Source: Nitrospirae bacterium GWC2_56_14
GTDB taxonomy: Bacteria > Nitrospirota > UBA9217
DNA: 33,675 nucleotides
Assembly: GCA_001803705.1 (NCBI GenBank)
Contig: MHDY01000009.1
Location: 208 to 33,882 of the forward strand
Direction of reading: 5' to 3'
Shown here: piece by piece, positions 1 through 8,955 of the stretch
Layout: each line of letters begins with the position of its first letter
Numbering within the stretch: position 1 is the first letter of the stretch
Made by a program: the position numbers and the translations under genes
Notes under the pieces: generated by a model
What the model saw: the letters and a program-made list of their open reading frames with translations, nothing else
What the model was told of the DNA's origin: nothing
Database searches by the model: none

Positions 1-638
1 ATCCCGATATTTTCGCGCCAACCGCGAAGGAAGAAGCCCGAACGCAGCTCAGGCTGCCGCTCGATAAAAAGATCATTTTCCTGGGCTCCACCTCGCTTCG
101 AGACAAACGCAAGGGACTGCTCTATTTCAAGGATGCATTAGATATCTTATCGCGTTTGCTGAAAACCGATACGAGCGTGAAACAATCTATTTTAATCACG
201 CTTGCCGGCAAGCTGGATAATGAACCGGGTCTCGACATGCCATTTCCCCATGTGCACCTCGGTTACTTTGCGGAGGATAGACAGCTAGCCCGTGCGTATC
301 AAGCGGCGGATGTCTTCGTCTGCCCCTCGGTAGAAGATTCGGGTCCCATGATGATCAACGAATCCATCATGTGCGGCACCCCGGTGGTTTCCTTCGAAAT
401 GGGAGTTGCCTTGGATTTGGTGCATACGGGAGAAACAGGATACCGGGCGAAGCTGAAAGACAGCAGTGAACTTGCGCAGGGAATGTATGAGATCTTGACC
501 CTGAACAAAACCGAGAGCGAACGCATATCGCAAAATTGCCGGGACCTCGGCCAGCGCCTCTGCCACCCGGCAGTCCAGGTAAAGTCCTTCGAAAAGCTGA
601 TTGACTCCCTGGTAAATAAAAGAGGCGCAGGTGCATAA
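1..638 (+). CDS. GT4-family glycosyltransferase, C-terminal part (5' end outside window)
   Basis: The frame is open from the first bases of the window, so this is the C-terminal half or so of a longer protein. A TTG at 156 lies inside the fold and is not the start. The visible part is the GT-B nucleotide-sugar domain of group 1 glycosyltransferases: a strand with FLGSTSLRDKRKG, then a segment around HVHLGYF, then the E-x7-E type donor site in VCPSVEDSGPMMINESIMCG followed by GTPVVSF. These enzymes transfer a sugar from a nucleotide donor to a growing glycan at the cytoplasmic face of the inner membrane. Its stop lies 4 bases before the next ATG, so it belongs to the downstream polysaccharide operon. 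The exact sugar cannot be read from the sequence. Confidence 0.9.
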   Translation, partial: PDIFAPTAKEEARTQLRLPLDKKIIFLGSTSLRDKRKGLLYFKDALDILSRLLKTDTSVKQSILITLAGKLDNEPGLDMPFPHVHLGYFAEDRQLARAYQAADVFVCPSVEDSGPMMINESIMCGTPVVSFEMGVALDLVHTGETGYRAKLKDSSELAQGMYEILTLNKTESERISQNCRDLGQRLCHPAVQVKSFEKLIDSLVNKRGAGA

Positions 639-642
639 CGTC

Positions 643-1458
643 ATGAAAACAATCCTGGAGAAAATAATTAGCCGGCTCGGCTTTGCTGTTGTCAAAAAAA
701 GAAGCCCCCTTGAAGCGAACCTGGATCTCGAAGAAACCCTGGGATTTGACTTCGAGGAAGAAGCGACGCAGTGCATAAAAATTATCAAAAACCATACGAT
801 GCTTTCAAAAAGAAGGCTTGTCACACTGTACCAGCAAGTGGCGTACTGTGAGAAATACGACATTCCCGGCTCCTATGTCGAATGCGGGGTCTGGAAAGGC
901 GGCGCCGTAGGTCTCATGGCCTTGGCGAACATGAGGTGCGGGAAACAACGAAGAAACATTCATTTGTTCGATGCGTTTCAGGAGATCTGCGAACCGGATA
1001 CTGCGCTTGACGGCGAAAAGGCGCTGCGGGATGTGAAGGAACTTACCGGCAGAAGCGGATGCGACCAGGGACGGCTGCGTTCGATAACGGGGATCTACGA
1101 CAAATTCGGCGGACCGGGCAGCCTTGAAGAGAATAAATTGCTGCTTGAAAAGACGATCGGTTATGAAAAAGAATTTCTCCACTATCATGTTGGATGGTTT
1201 CAAGATACGATCCCCCGGGTCCACCGGGAAATAGACAAAATTGCCATCCTGCGGCTGGACGGCGACTGGTATGCATCGACGAAAGTATGTCTCGAATATC
1301 TCTATGATAAAGTCGTCTTTGGCGGAATCGTCATTCTTGATGACTATGGGACGTACGAGGGTTGTAAACGGGCAGTGGACGAGTACCTGAAGAAAAGAAA
1401 TATTCAAGCATACCTCTCCCATGTGGACAGCGATTGCCGATATTTCATTAAAATTTGA
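643..1458 (+). CDS. TylF/MycF-family SAM-dependent O-methyltransferase
   Basis: About 271 residues. Family features are YVECGVWKGGAVGLMAL (SAM-binding loop), HLFDAFQEI, an acidic LRLDGDWYASTKVCLEYLY segment and VILDDYGTYEGCKRAVDEY near the C-terminus. The two Asp-rich patches are the metal-binding sites of the macrocin O-methyltransferase family. Family members methylate sugar hydroxyls on macrolides and also occur in polysaccharide clusters, so here it probably methylates a sugar of the glycan. ATG 643 is chosen; a GTG at 631, which overlaps the previous stop and has AGAGG upstream, is the alternative and adds four residues. It overlaps or abuts both neighbours, consistent with one transcript. 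Confidence 0.88.
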   Translation: MKTILEKIISRLGFAVVKKRSPLEANLDLEETLGFDFEEEATQCIKIIKNHTMLSKRRLVTLYQQVAYCEKYDIPGSYVECGVWKGGAVGLMALANMRCGKQRRNIHLFDAFQEICEPDTALDGEKALRDVKELTGRSGCDQGRLRSITGIYDKFGGPGSLEENKLLLEKTIGYEKEFLHYHVGWFQDTIPRVHREIDKIAILRLDGDWYASTKVCLEYLYDKVVFGGIVILDDYGTYEGCKRAVDEYLKKRNIQAYLSHVDSDCRYFIKI

Positions 1459-1466
1459 GGCAAAGG

Positions 1467-2201
1467 ATGAAACAGGAGACGTATCGACATTTAGCGTGGG
1501 ATTCTCAGACATTCGGATTCAACGTGGCAGACATTGTCTGCCGGCAATGGGAAACGAATCAATTTCAGGTGCTCCTGGATGCATTGAAAGCGCGCGGATA
1601 TCGACTGGCTTACTGGGCACTCGACGCAGCTGACCGGGGAAACAACGACCTGGCAGCCAAACACCAGGGCTTCCTGGCCGCTCAAAATGTAACGTACGTC
1701 GTCATGTTCGACCAGCTTCTGCAAAACGGCGTTTTCCGCGGCTCCGGTCCCGGATCGAGGAGCTACCGTGATGCAAAGCCGAATAAGGACCTGGAACGCC
1801 TTGCCCTTGAAAGCGGGGCCTTTTCGCGTTATCATAACGATCCACTGTTCCCCCGTATACTATTTGAAAAATTATATCTTCTCTGGATAGCCAGATCAGT
1901 GGCGCGGGAAATAGCCCGCGAAGTGCTGGTGCTGGAGGAGCAAAGCAAAATTCTCGGGATGATCACCTTGGGGGACAAGGAAGGAAAAGGAACTATCGGC
2001 CTGCTTGCCGTGGATCCGAGCGCACGGAGAAAGCGTGTTGCGACGACGCTGCTTCTCGATGCCCAGCGCTGGTTTATCGACAACGGCTTCAAAATTGGAC
2101 AGGTCTCCACACAAAAGACGAATATCGGAGCATGCAATCTGTACGAGTCCTGCGGATACCGGATGGAAACAATCAACAATATCTATCATTTTTGGTTGTG
2201 A
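1467..2201 (+). CDS. wecD: WecD-like GNAT acetyltransferase (dTDP-Fuc4N N-acetyltransferase candidate)
   Basis: About 244 residues. The N-terminus reads LAWDSQTFGFNVADI, the segment typical of WecD/RffC, which N-acetylates dTDP-4-amino-4,6-dideoxygalactose to dTDP-Fuc4NAc. The C-terminal half is a GNAT domain: IGLLAVDPSARRKRVATTLL is the acetyl-CoA pyrophosphate loop, followed by STQKTNIGACNLYESCGYR with the usual Asn-x4-Tyr pattern. ATG 1467 is chosen because GAGG lies 6 bases upstream; a TTG at 1455 lacks such a site. It sits immediately before wecE, the enzyme that would make its substrate, which supports the specific call over a generic GNAT. Overall identity to the enterobacterial protein looks low. 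Confidence 0.77.
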   Translation: MKQETYRHLAWDSQTFGFNVADIVCRQWETNQFQVLLDALKARGYRLAYWALDAADRGNNDLAAKHQGFLAAQNVTYVVMFDQLLQNGVFRGSGPGSRSYRDAKPNKDLERLALESGAFSRYHNDPLFPRILFEKLYLLWIARSVAREIAREVLVLEEQSKILGMITLGDKEGKGTIGLLAVDPSARRKRVATTLLLDAQRWFIDNGFKIGQVSTQKTNIGACNLYESCGYRMETINNIYHFWL

Positions 2202-2235
2202 CGCTATGCGCCGCAACATTCGCGCCAGGTAAATT

Positions 2236-3378
2236 ATGATCCCTTTCAACAAACCGTTCATCATAGGACCCGAACTGGACTATATCCGCCAAGCCGTCAT
2301 GTCCGGCAAAATATCAGGCGACGGTCTTTACACCAAACAGTGCCAGCTTTTTTTTGAATCACGTTATCACTTCAAAAAAACATTGCTCACCACGTCCTGC
2401 ACTGACGCGCTCGAAATGGCTGCAATCCTGCTTGATATCGAGGACGGCGACGAGGTGATCGTTCCTTCGTTTACCTTTGTATCGACAGCCAATGCCTTCG
2501 TGCTGCGGGGCGCAAAAATAGTTTTTGCGGACAGCGAGGATTTCTCGCCCAATATCGACATCGACCGTTTGGAACCGCTGATAACGGACCGGACTCGGGC
2601 AATTGTGCCGGTCCATTATGCCGGCATCGCCTGCAATATGGGACCGCTTCTGGATCTGGCAAAAAGACATTCCTTTTCCGTGGTCGAAGACGCGGCACAG
2701 GCCGTTGATTCTTATTACCGGGGAAAACCGCTCGGTTCCCTTGGTGCTCTTTCCGCATTTTCTTTTCACGAAACAAAAAACATCATTTCGGGAGAAGGCG
2801 GCATGCTTGTCGTCAATGACGACCGGCATGTTCAGCGGGCTGAAATCATTCGTGAAAAGGGCACGAATCGCTCTTCATTCTTCCGAGGAGAGGTCGACAA
2901 GTATGGCTGGGTGGACATCGGATCATCGTTTCTTCCATCGGAAATCATTGCAGCCTTTCTCTACGCCCAGCTCGAGCATCTCGACGCAATACAGACGAAA
3001 AGAAAACGTTTATGGGACCTCTACTTCGAACACCTGACGCCTCTCGCAGGCTGCGGGCACATCCGCTTGCCATATATACCTGAGTATGCGACAAACAACG
3101 CACATATGTTTTATATCCTCTGCGATAACATCACCGAAAGATCGGCCCTGATTGCGCATCTTCGAAAACACGACATTATGGCGGTTTTTCATTACCTGCC
3201 GTTGCAGAAGAGCCCTTTCTATAAGGATAAACACGATGGCCGGGAATTGCCGAATGCGGACCGGTACTCAAATTGCTTGCTTCGTCTGCCTCTCTACTAT
3301 GAGTTACATGAAAAAGACGTCGAATCTGTTTCCGAAGCAATCAGTATTTTTTTCAAAACCAGGCGAAAAACGATGTGA
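2236..3378 (+). CDS. wecE: dTDP-4-amino-4,6-dideoxygalactose transaminase (WecE/RffA)
   Basis: 380 residues, the usual length. It is a PLP enzyme of the DegT/DnrJ/EryC1 family that aminates dTDP-4-keto-6-deoxyglucose. From memory of the E. coli protein, near-identical segments include an N-terminal MIPFNKP, IVPSFTFVSTANAFVLRGA, IVPVHYAGIAC, VVEDAAQ, SFHETKN (the Lys is the PLP Schiff-base residue), EIIREKGTNRS, DIGSS and IMAVFHYLPL. This close match separates it from sugar aminotransferases with other specificities. ATG 2236 follows an AGGT 7 bases upstream. Together with the preceding WecD-like gene it supplies dTDP-Fuc4NAc. rmlA and rmlB, needed upstream in the pathway, are not in the window. 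Confidence 0.95.
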   Translation: MIPFNKPFIIGPELDYIRQAVMSGKISGDGLYTKQCQLFFESRYHFKKTLLTTSCTDALEMAAILLDIEDGDEVIVPSFTFVSTANAFVLRGAKIVFADSEDFSPNIDIDRLEPLITDRTRAIVPVHYAGIACNMGPLLDLAKRHSFSVVEDAAQAVDSYYRGKPLGSLGALSAFSFHETKNIISGEGGMLVVNDDRHVQRAEIIREKGTNRSSFFRGEVDKYGWVDIGSSFLPSEIIAAFLYAQLEHLDAIQTKRKRLWDLYFEHLTPLAGCGHIRLPYIPEYATNNAHMFYILCDNITERSALIAHLRKHDIMAVFHYLPLQKSPFYKDKHDGRELPNADRYSNCLLRLPLYYELHEKDVESVSEAISIFFKTRRKTM

Positions 3379-3437
3379 TACTCTTTTCAACAAGCTCAAC
3401 ACCTTTTCAATGGGAATGAAATGTTCCGCGAGGCCCC

Positions 3438-4403
3438 ATGTCCGTAAATCATACTTTGTTATTTTCGGTGATCACCCCTTCCTACAATCAGGGACAATAT
3501 CTCGCCGAGACCATTGAAAGCGTCCTGGGGCAAGCGGGAAACTTTTATCTGGATTACATCATCGTCGACGGTGGTTCCACCGATGATTCGGTCGAGGTCA
3601 TCCGGCGATATGAGCAATTGCTGAACAGCGGCGTCTGGCAGGTAAAGTGCCGCGGGGTCCGCTTTCGCTGGGTAAGTGAGAAAGACAGGGGCCAGACCGA
3701 TGCCCTCATGAAGGGTTTTCGTATGGCCGAAGGCGAGATCCTTGCCTGGCTTAATTCCGACGACACCTACCTTCCCGGGACCTTGCTCAAAGCGGTCGAT
3801 GTTTTTGTCAGCGACCCGGACGTATCAGTTGTTTATGGAGGCACCCACTTTACCGACGCAACGGGCGGGGTCATCGGCAGATATCCGACCGAACCCTTCA
3901 ACTACCAGCGGCTGGCAATGTTCAACTTCATATGCCAACCTTCTACCTTTTTCAGAAAAAGCGCATTTACCGAGGCGGGGGGCCTCGATACAAGCCTCCA
4001 TTTTGCAATGGATTATGACTTGTGGATCAGGCTGGCGGGAAAATTTGAATTTAAGTATCTGCCTGAATTCCTTGCAACGTACCGGTTGCACGAAGAGTCG
4101 AAGACTATTTCCCCTTCATCGGCCCTGGCCAACCACAAAGAAGCCCTTGATACGGTGAAGAGGTATTACCACTGGTCCCCCTTGAATCGCGTGTACATGT
4201 ATTGTCACTACCTCCTGAAATCAAAGATGCCGGCCGCTCTCGGCAAATTCAATTTCCCCCTTATTGTCTTGTCTCTGCCTTTTGCAGCGGTAAGATATAT
4301 AATTTTGAACAAAGGTATCAGGTTTAAGGACCTGAAGATGATAAACCCCTCCAATATCCGCAAGCTGTTCAAGGATTGGATGGACATCTACAAGGAATAC
4401 TGA
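3438..4403 (+). CDS. GT2-family glycosyltransferase
   Basis: 321 residues. The GT-A fold is clear: FSVITPSYNQGQYLAETIESVL at the N-terminus, IIVDGGSTDDS, then SEKDRGQTDALMKGF, and the metal-binding segment LAWLNSDDTYLPG, followed by FCRK-like QPSTFFRKSAF and the DYDLWIRLAGK acceptor-side motif. It adds one sugar to the polysaccharide repeat unit on the cytoplasmic side. The last ~70 residues are hydrophobic and basic and may attach it to the membrane. ATG 3438 has GAGG 4 bases upstream. The 59-base gap to wecE holds no obvious terminator. Donor and acceptor are unknown. Confidence 0.92.
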   Translation: MSVNHTLLFSVITPSYNQGQYLAETIESVLGQAGNFYLDYIIVDGGSTDDSVEVIRRYEQLLNSGVWQVKCRGVRFRWVSEKDRGQTDALMKGFRMAEGEILAWLNSDDTYLPGTLLKAVDVFVSDPDVSVVYGGTHFTDATGGVIGRYPTEPFNYQRLAMFNFICQPSTFFRKSAFTEAGGLDTSLHFAMDYDLWIRLAGKFEFKYLPEFLATYRLHEESKTISPSSALANHKEALDTVKRYYHWSPLNRVYMYCHYLLKSKMPAALGKFNFPLIVLSLPFAAVRYIILNKGIRFKDLKMINPSNIRKLFKDWMDIYKEY

Positions 4404-4405
4404 CC

Positions 4406-5539
4406 ATGAGGATCGCCCAAGTAATAGCGACCTTTCCACCTCTTCATGGGGGAATGGGCTATGTCTGTTACCATAACGCCCTGGAACTGGCGCGAAGGGG
4501 GCACAATGTAACCGTATTCACCCTGGAGCACGACCGGTTGCATTACGAAAATGACCCCGACGCGCTAAGGATAGTCCGCCTCCGCACCCCGCTACGGCAC
4601 GGAGACGGCGGCATTGTGCCGCAGCTTTACACCAGGCTGCAAGGCTTTGATATTATACACCTGCACTATCCTTTTTTTGGCGGGGCCGAATATGTGTATC
4701 TTGCATCACTCCTGCGTGGTAAAAAATATTTCCTTACCTATCATATGGATGTCCAGGGAACTACCTTCCTGAAAAAAATATTGATAAGCTCATACGCGAC
4801 GTTGTGCATGCGCCGCATTATTCAAAAGGCTGATTTGATCGGTGCGCTCAGCAGAGCCCATCTGGAGAGTTCACAAGCCTCACGAATTGTGGACTGGAAT
4901 AAGGTCGTCGACATGCCGAACGGGGTAGATCCCGGCATTTTTTCGCCTCGTGAGAAAAATGAGGCCTTGCTGGAAAAGCACGGGCTCAGAGATAAGGTTG
5001 TTGTCCTGTTTGTCGGCAATCTTCAGCCCTTCAAAGGTGTACACCTATTGATCGATGCCATGGCAATGATCAAAAACGAAGGCATTGTTCTTCTCATTGT
5101 TGGAGGAGGATATTGCGAAGCAGATTACAAACAGCAGGTCAAGGAGAAGAAGTTGCAAGAGAGAGTAATTTTTGCCGGACCTCAGTCCCCGGATCACGAT
5201 CTGCCGCTGTATTACAATCTTTGCGATTTCCTGGTACTTCCCTCAACATACTCGGAATCTTTCGGGCTCGTCGTTCTGGAGGCAATGGCATCAGGAAAGC
5301 CCGCCATAGTCTCATCGCTGCCCGGACCTGCTCAATTAGTAGATGCCGGAACAGACGGGTTGGTTGCAAAAACGGGAGACCGGGAAGACCTTAAAGACAA
5401 GATAGAATATTTGGCCGCAAATACGAAGATACGCCTCGATATGGGAATAGCGGCGAGGGAAAAAGTTGTCAGAAGGTATAGCTGGAGCACGATCGGTGAA
5501 CAACTTGAAAATGCGTTTATCCGCATGCTGAAAAGTTAG
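4406..5539 (+). CDS. GT4-family glycosyltransferase
   Basis: 377 residues, a complete group 1 (GT-B) enzyme. The N-terminal domain begins MRIAQVIATFPPLHGGMGYV with the glycine-rich loop, HLHYPFFGG and YHMDVQG. The C-terminal domain carries VLFVGNLQPFKGVHLLIDAM, the donor-site segment LPSTYSESFGLVVLEAMASG (E-x7-E) and GKPAIVSSLPG. ATG 4406 is preferred to an upstream TTG at 4376: it starts at the conserved first strand, has AAGGA upstream, and lies 2 bases after the previous stop. It probably extends the O-unit; the sugar is not predictable. Confidence 0.93.
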   Translation: MRIAQVIATFPPLHGGMGYVCYHNALELARRGHNVTVFTLEHDRLHYENDPDALRIVRLRTPLRHGDGGIVPQLYTRLQGFDIIHLHYPFFGGAEYVYLASLLRGKKYFLTYHMDVQGTTFLKKILISSYATLCMRRIIQKADLIGALSRAHLESSQASRIVDWNKVVDMPNGVDPGIFSPREKNEALLEKHGLRDKVVVLFVGNLQPFKGVHLLIDAMAMIKNEGIVLLIVGGGYCEADYKQQVKEKKLQERVIFAGPQSPDHDLPLYYNLCDFLVLPSTYSESFGLVVLEAMASGKPAIVSSLPGPAQLVDAGTDGLVAKTGDREDLKDKIEYLAANTKIRLDMGIAAREKVVRRYSWSTIGEQLENAFIRMLKS

Positions 5540-5609
5540 CGTGTCGCTCAAAAACGGCATTGCACCTTGGCTTTCTCCTTCGAGAAAATACCCTCTGGTG
5601 TCGGAGAAT

Positions 5610-6650
5610 ATGAGAACGTCCCCCAAATTCACGAACAACTTTGATTTATTACGGCTCGTCTTTGCCTCGTCTGTTTATTTCCATCATGCCTATGCCTTGA
5701 CGCTCAGCCCTGATTTGAGGATCCTTGCACGCTGGTGCAATGTAGAATTCGCCCTGAACTCTTTTTTTGTCATAAGCGGCTTTCTCGTTTTCCTGAGCTA
5801 CTACAACTCCGATTCTACCATGCAGTATTTCTTAAAAAGAGCCGCCAGGATCTACCCTGCCTATTTTTCGGTCATTATTCTCTGCAGCTTTTTGGGAGTA
5901 TTCCTCACCACTGCGCCGACTTCAGAATATTTCTCCCTGGATCTTCTGAAATACGTGACGGCCAATCTGCTCTTTATGAACTTTCTTGCACCGGAGCTTC
6001 CCGGCGTTTTCACCCACAATTCCCTTCAGGCCGTGAACGGGGCACTCTGGACGATACGCACCGAGGTCATGTGTTATTGCTGCGTTCCGATAATTGGCGC
6101 ATTATTGAATAAATTTAACCGAACCATTGTTTTTTCCGGCCTTTATCTTCTGGCATATGGCGTCTTTTCGGGCCTCCTGATCGTCGCTTCGCGCTCGGAC
6201 TCCCGCACCCTCTTCAATGTAGCGTATCTGCCCTGGCATTTCCTCTGTTTTTTGAGCGGCGGCATACTCTATTCCTTTTTCGAAAACTATAAAAAACACC
6301 CGGCGGCATTTTTTCTCTTAGCACTCGTGGTTTACAGTGGGGGCGCGTTGCTTGATCTCTCTCTTCTCAAACCACTGAGCCTCGCCGTGATCGTCGTTTA
6401 TCTGGCCTATTTTGCCTTCTACGCCGGCAATTTCGGGAAATACGGGGACCTTTCCTACGGTGTTTATATCGTTCACTTCCCTATTCTGCAGGTCCTGATT
6501 TCCTATGGCCTCTTTACGACTCATCCGCTTTTTTCGTTCACGGGCGCCACAATTCTCATCGTTATTGTTTCGTACTGTTCCTGGCATATTATTGAAAAAC
6601 CATTTCTGAAAAGAAACTCGCATTATATTATTGCTAGCAAGGAAAAGTAG
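5610..6650 (+). CDS. Acyltransferase-3 (OafA/YrhL-type) membrane O-acetylase
   Basis: About 346 residues with roughly ten hydrophobic helices. The N-terminus NNFDLLRLVFASSVYFHHAY carries the conserved Asp-x-Leu-Arg and the catalytic-type His; FFVISGFLVF and the FLKRAARIYPAYF segment are hallmarks of the family, and YGVYIVHFPILQ lies near the C-terminus. These proteins move acetyl groups across the inner membrane onto O-antigen or exopolysaccharide sugars. ATG 5610 has GGAG 3 bases upstream. An alternative GTG at 5541, 2 bases after the preceding stop, would add 23 residues without hydrophobic character. It is the last gene of the plus-strand polysaccharide run and converges with the methyltransferase at 6746. 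Confidence 0.9.
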   Translation: MRTSPKFTNNFDLLRLVFASSVYFHHAYALTLSPDLRILARWCNVEFALNSFFVISGFLVFLSYYNSDSTMQYFLKRAARIYPAYFSVIILCSFLGVFLTTAPTSEYFSLDLLKYVTANLLFMNFLAPELPGVFTHNSLQAVNGALWTIRTEVMCYCCVPIIGALLNKFNRTIVFSGLYLLAYGVFSGLLIVASRSDSRTLFNVAYLPWHFLCFLSGGILYSFFENYKKHPAAFFLLALVVYSGGALLDLSLLKPLSLAVIVVYLAYFAFYAGNFGKYGDLSYGVYIVHFPILQVLISYGLFTTHPLFSFTGATILIVIVSYCSWHIIEKPFLKRNSHYIIASKEK

Positions 6651-6745
6651 GCAGGAATTCAAGATCAAGAGAAGGAAACGTCAGCTATCGCACCTGATGG
6701 CTTCAGGCGTTCGAGGTGTTGTGCGCTCCTGATGCCGGGCTTTGT

Positions 6746-7555
6746 TTATTTTGCTCTTGCGACCCATACATCCTGAGTCGGATAAAACTGGCGATGCAGT
6801 ACTACGTCAAACCCTTTCAACAGGTCGTCTGTGACGAATCTCTTCGGGTGATAGGCAAGATACCATTTTTTCCCTTCCTTTACATCCCCCCGGACGACCA
6901 AGGTCCCCAAATCATACAATTGTTTTTCATGGGAGAGCAGTCTGTTGCTGGCAGTGTCACCGTGAGTGGTTATAATAAGCAGCCCGTTGGGTTTTAGAAC
7001 ACGGCGGATTTCCCTAATCCATTCAAAATGCATTATTTCTGATAGATGCGTAAAGACCGATAGTGCATACACACAGTCAAACAGGCCACTCTCGAATGGA
7101 AAGGGCGGCTTTGTTTGATTGACAAAAAACTTGATGCCATCGATGTTATGCTGACACCACCTGATCGTTTCTGCGTTGTAGTCAGTTCCATAGAGTTCGA
7201 CATGCTGCTTGAGATTGTCTTTCAAATGGCGGATGACACGACCTGGACCGCACCCCCATTCAAGAATTCTCGCATTACGAGCCATGTTTTCCCGGTTGAC
7301 AATATCTGCTAGGGCTTTTGCATCTGCTGCACCCGAATCAAAATACGATTGCCAGTCAGTATGGCCGTAAGCATCGAATGCAAGGTGCGCCGGAGGAACT
7401 GCAAAGGCCTTGTGGGCAGCGATGAAGGCCCTATTGTTTTTCCTGTTGTAAGCCAGGTTTTTTAAATAGTATATCCAATCGACAAATTGAAGCAGCCTAG
7501 CTTTTCTCAACAGGTATGCAATTGCATGGACGGCACGTAACGTTCTTGACTGCAT
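6746..7555 (-). CDS. Class I SAM-dependent methyltransferase
   Basis: About 269 residues. A Rossmann methyltransferase core is clear: ARILEWGCGPGRVIRHL (motif I), LYGTDYNAETIRWC (motif II, acidic residue for the ribose), FDCVYALSVFTHL (motif IV) and IRRVLKPNGLLIITTHG. The first ~90 residues are basic and may help bind a lipid-linked or surface substrate. The start at 7555 is chosen because GAGG lies 8 bases upstream; ATG 7585 would add ten residues but has no good ribosome site. It follows the TPR-less TMTC-like gene by about 110 bases and is the last gene of that operon. The substrate is unknown. Confidence 0.86.
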   Translation of the reverse strand: MQSRTLRAVHAIAYLLRKARLLQFVDWIYYLKNLAYNRKNNRAFIAAHKAFAVPPAHLAFDAYGHTDWQSYFDSGAADAKALADIVNRENMARNARILEWGCGPGRVIRHLKDNLKQHVELYGTDYNAETIRWCQHNIDGIKFFVNQTKPPFPFESGLFDCVYALSVFTHLSEIMHFEWIREIRRVLKPNGLLIITTHGDTASNRLLSHEKQLYDLGTLVVRGDVKEGKKWYLAYHPKRFVTDDLLKGFDVVLHRQFYPTQDVWVARAK

Positions 7556-7668
7556 TTTTCGAGCCTCGGAATTACTGGTTATCATCTGAAATGTTCTTGA
7601 ACATGTTCACGGAGGTTCCCGGGTCTGGTCGCGTGATACGAGTGGGCCGGTCCTTCAGGAGGGAAATC

Positions 7669-8886
7669 TCATGCTTTAACGCTCCCCGCTGCACTGCCTT
7701 TTTCCATCCACCAATCGAACAAGCCCTCATACGCTGCAACGAATACGATGATAAAACCGATCGACGGCATATACATGCGGTGTTCAAAGATGACATCAAT
7801 GATCGGCACGAAGCTCTGAACCGGTGAAAGACCGATATAGAACCAGGCCACGCCAAATGGAACCAGGAGCCATCCCTTTTTTACATAAAGCCAGAACGCG
7901 GAACCCACTACAGCGATATGGCCGATCAAGGAAAGAAAGGTCGGAAACTCGAACAGTGTCTTTGCTATAGCGTAGTCATAGTCCAGGTTCTGGTTGATCG
8001 GCAGGAGCATCAATCTGATATAGGTCCAGATAACGTTTAACGACGTCAGAATATAGGTCGAGGCATTTATGCCGCTCGTGGTCTGGACATTCAATCCGAT
8101 ACTTGCGGACGTCGTTTCGGTCAAGGTCGAGTGCATGGTATTATAAATCTGTAACCAGGTGAGCATGAGCAGAACATAGGCCATCCAGCGGGACCGAAGG
8201 GACTTGATGCTTCCCTCCGCAAGAAAGAAAAAATCATACAGCATGAGGACCGCGGGCAGCGTTACTGCCCACTCTTTGGACCCCATGGCGCATAATGCGG
8301 TGAAGGCCGCGCCCAGATAATAAGAAAATTTATTCTTTTCCGTTCCTTTGATGAACAGCAGGAACGTGGCCAGATAAAAGAATGTGGCCAGGAGTTCTGA
8401 GCGCGTGACGATATACGTGACCGACTCGGTCTGGATGGGATGCACGCCGAACAGCAGCGCAGCAAAAAGCGCCATACGCCGCGCTTTGTTCCCATAGGCG
8501 TTCAGCAGCACCGGTCTGTTCAGCGTCCAGAGGACCAAAAGATACACGAAGAAGCTGTTGGCGATATGGACGGCAATATTGAAGATATGCCATCCGACAA
8601 CGTTCAACCCGCTGAGCAGGTAGTTGAACATGATGGAAAGATAGACAACGGGCCGGACGCCGCGCAGGAGTTGCATGATATTGTCAAAAGTCACTTGCTT
8701 GATCGTCGTATTTTCCACGATCGACGGGTTGTCATCGAAATGAAATGTTGCCGTGAACGTATTCGAATAGGCGATCAGGATCATGACGGCGATCAGGAGG
8801 AAGGCCCATCTGTTGAAATGCGGTCGCTTGAAAAAACCGTCAAGCCTCATACTGAGCACCTGTGCGGACACCTCTTTTGGCTCCAT
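7669..8886 (-). CDS. TMTC-like GT-C membrane glycosyltransferase without TPR domain
   Basis: 405 residues with about ten membrane helices. It carries the TMTC (protein O-mannosyltransferase, DUF1736-type) pattern: a first loop with FHFDDNPSIVENTTI after TM1, VVYLSIMFNYLLSGLNVVGWH, the signature HPIQTESVTYIVTRSELLATFF and, near the end, FEHRMYMPSIGF. The TMTC-like proteins at 17298, 19019, 25047 and 26780 have the same landmarks followed by 100 to 150 residues of TPRs. This one stops right after the last helix, so it is TPR-free either by loss or by design. AGGAGG lies 9 bases before ATG 8886. It lies 69 bases after the DUF2304 gene. Role by family: transfer of a lipid-linked sugar on the outer face of the membrane; acceptor unknown. 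Confidence 0.83.
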   Translation of the reverse strand: MEPKEVSAQVLSMRLDGFFKRPHFNRWAFLLIAVMILIAYSNTFTATFHFDDNPSIVENTTIKQVTFDNIMQLLRGVRPVVYLSIMFNYLLSGLNVVGWHIFNIAVHIANSFFVYLLVLWTLNRPVLLNAYGNKARRMALFAALLFGVHPIQTESVTYIVTRSELLATFFYLATFLLFIKGTEKNKFSYYLGAAFTALCAMGSKEWAVTLPAVLMLYDFFFLAEGSIKSLRSRWMAYVLLMLTWLQIYNTMHSTLTETTSASIGLNVQTTSGINASTYILTSLNVIWTYIRLMLLPINQNLDYDYAIAKTLFEFPTFLSLIGHIAVVGSAFWLYVKKGWLLVPFGVAWFYIGLSPVQSFVPIIDVIFEHRMYMPSIGFIIVFVAAYEGLFDWWMEKGSAAGSVKA

Positions 8887-8955
8887 TGATTAGTTCCTCC
8901 TCACATCCGAATGCCCGTAAATGTACCACGACCCTTTTGGGTTGTAAAGTATTTT

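Noticed and set aside
285..863. Minus-strand open frame over the first two genes
   Set aside because: It crosses the boundary of two well-supported plus-strand genes and shows no coding signature.
6651..6745. Terminator between the converging acyltransferase and methyltransferase genes
   Set aside because: Only a 5-bp CCTGA/TCAGG stem without a T run was found; too weak to call.
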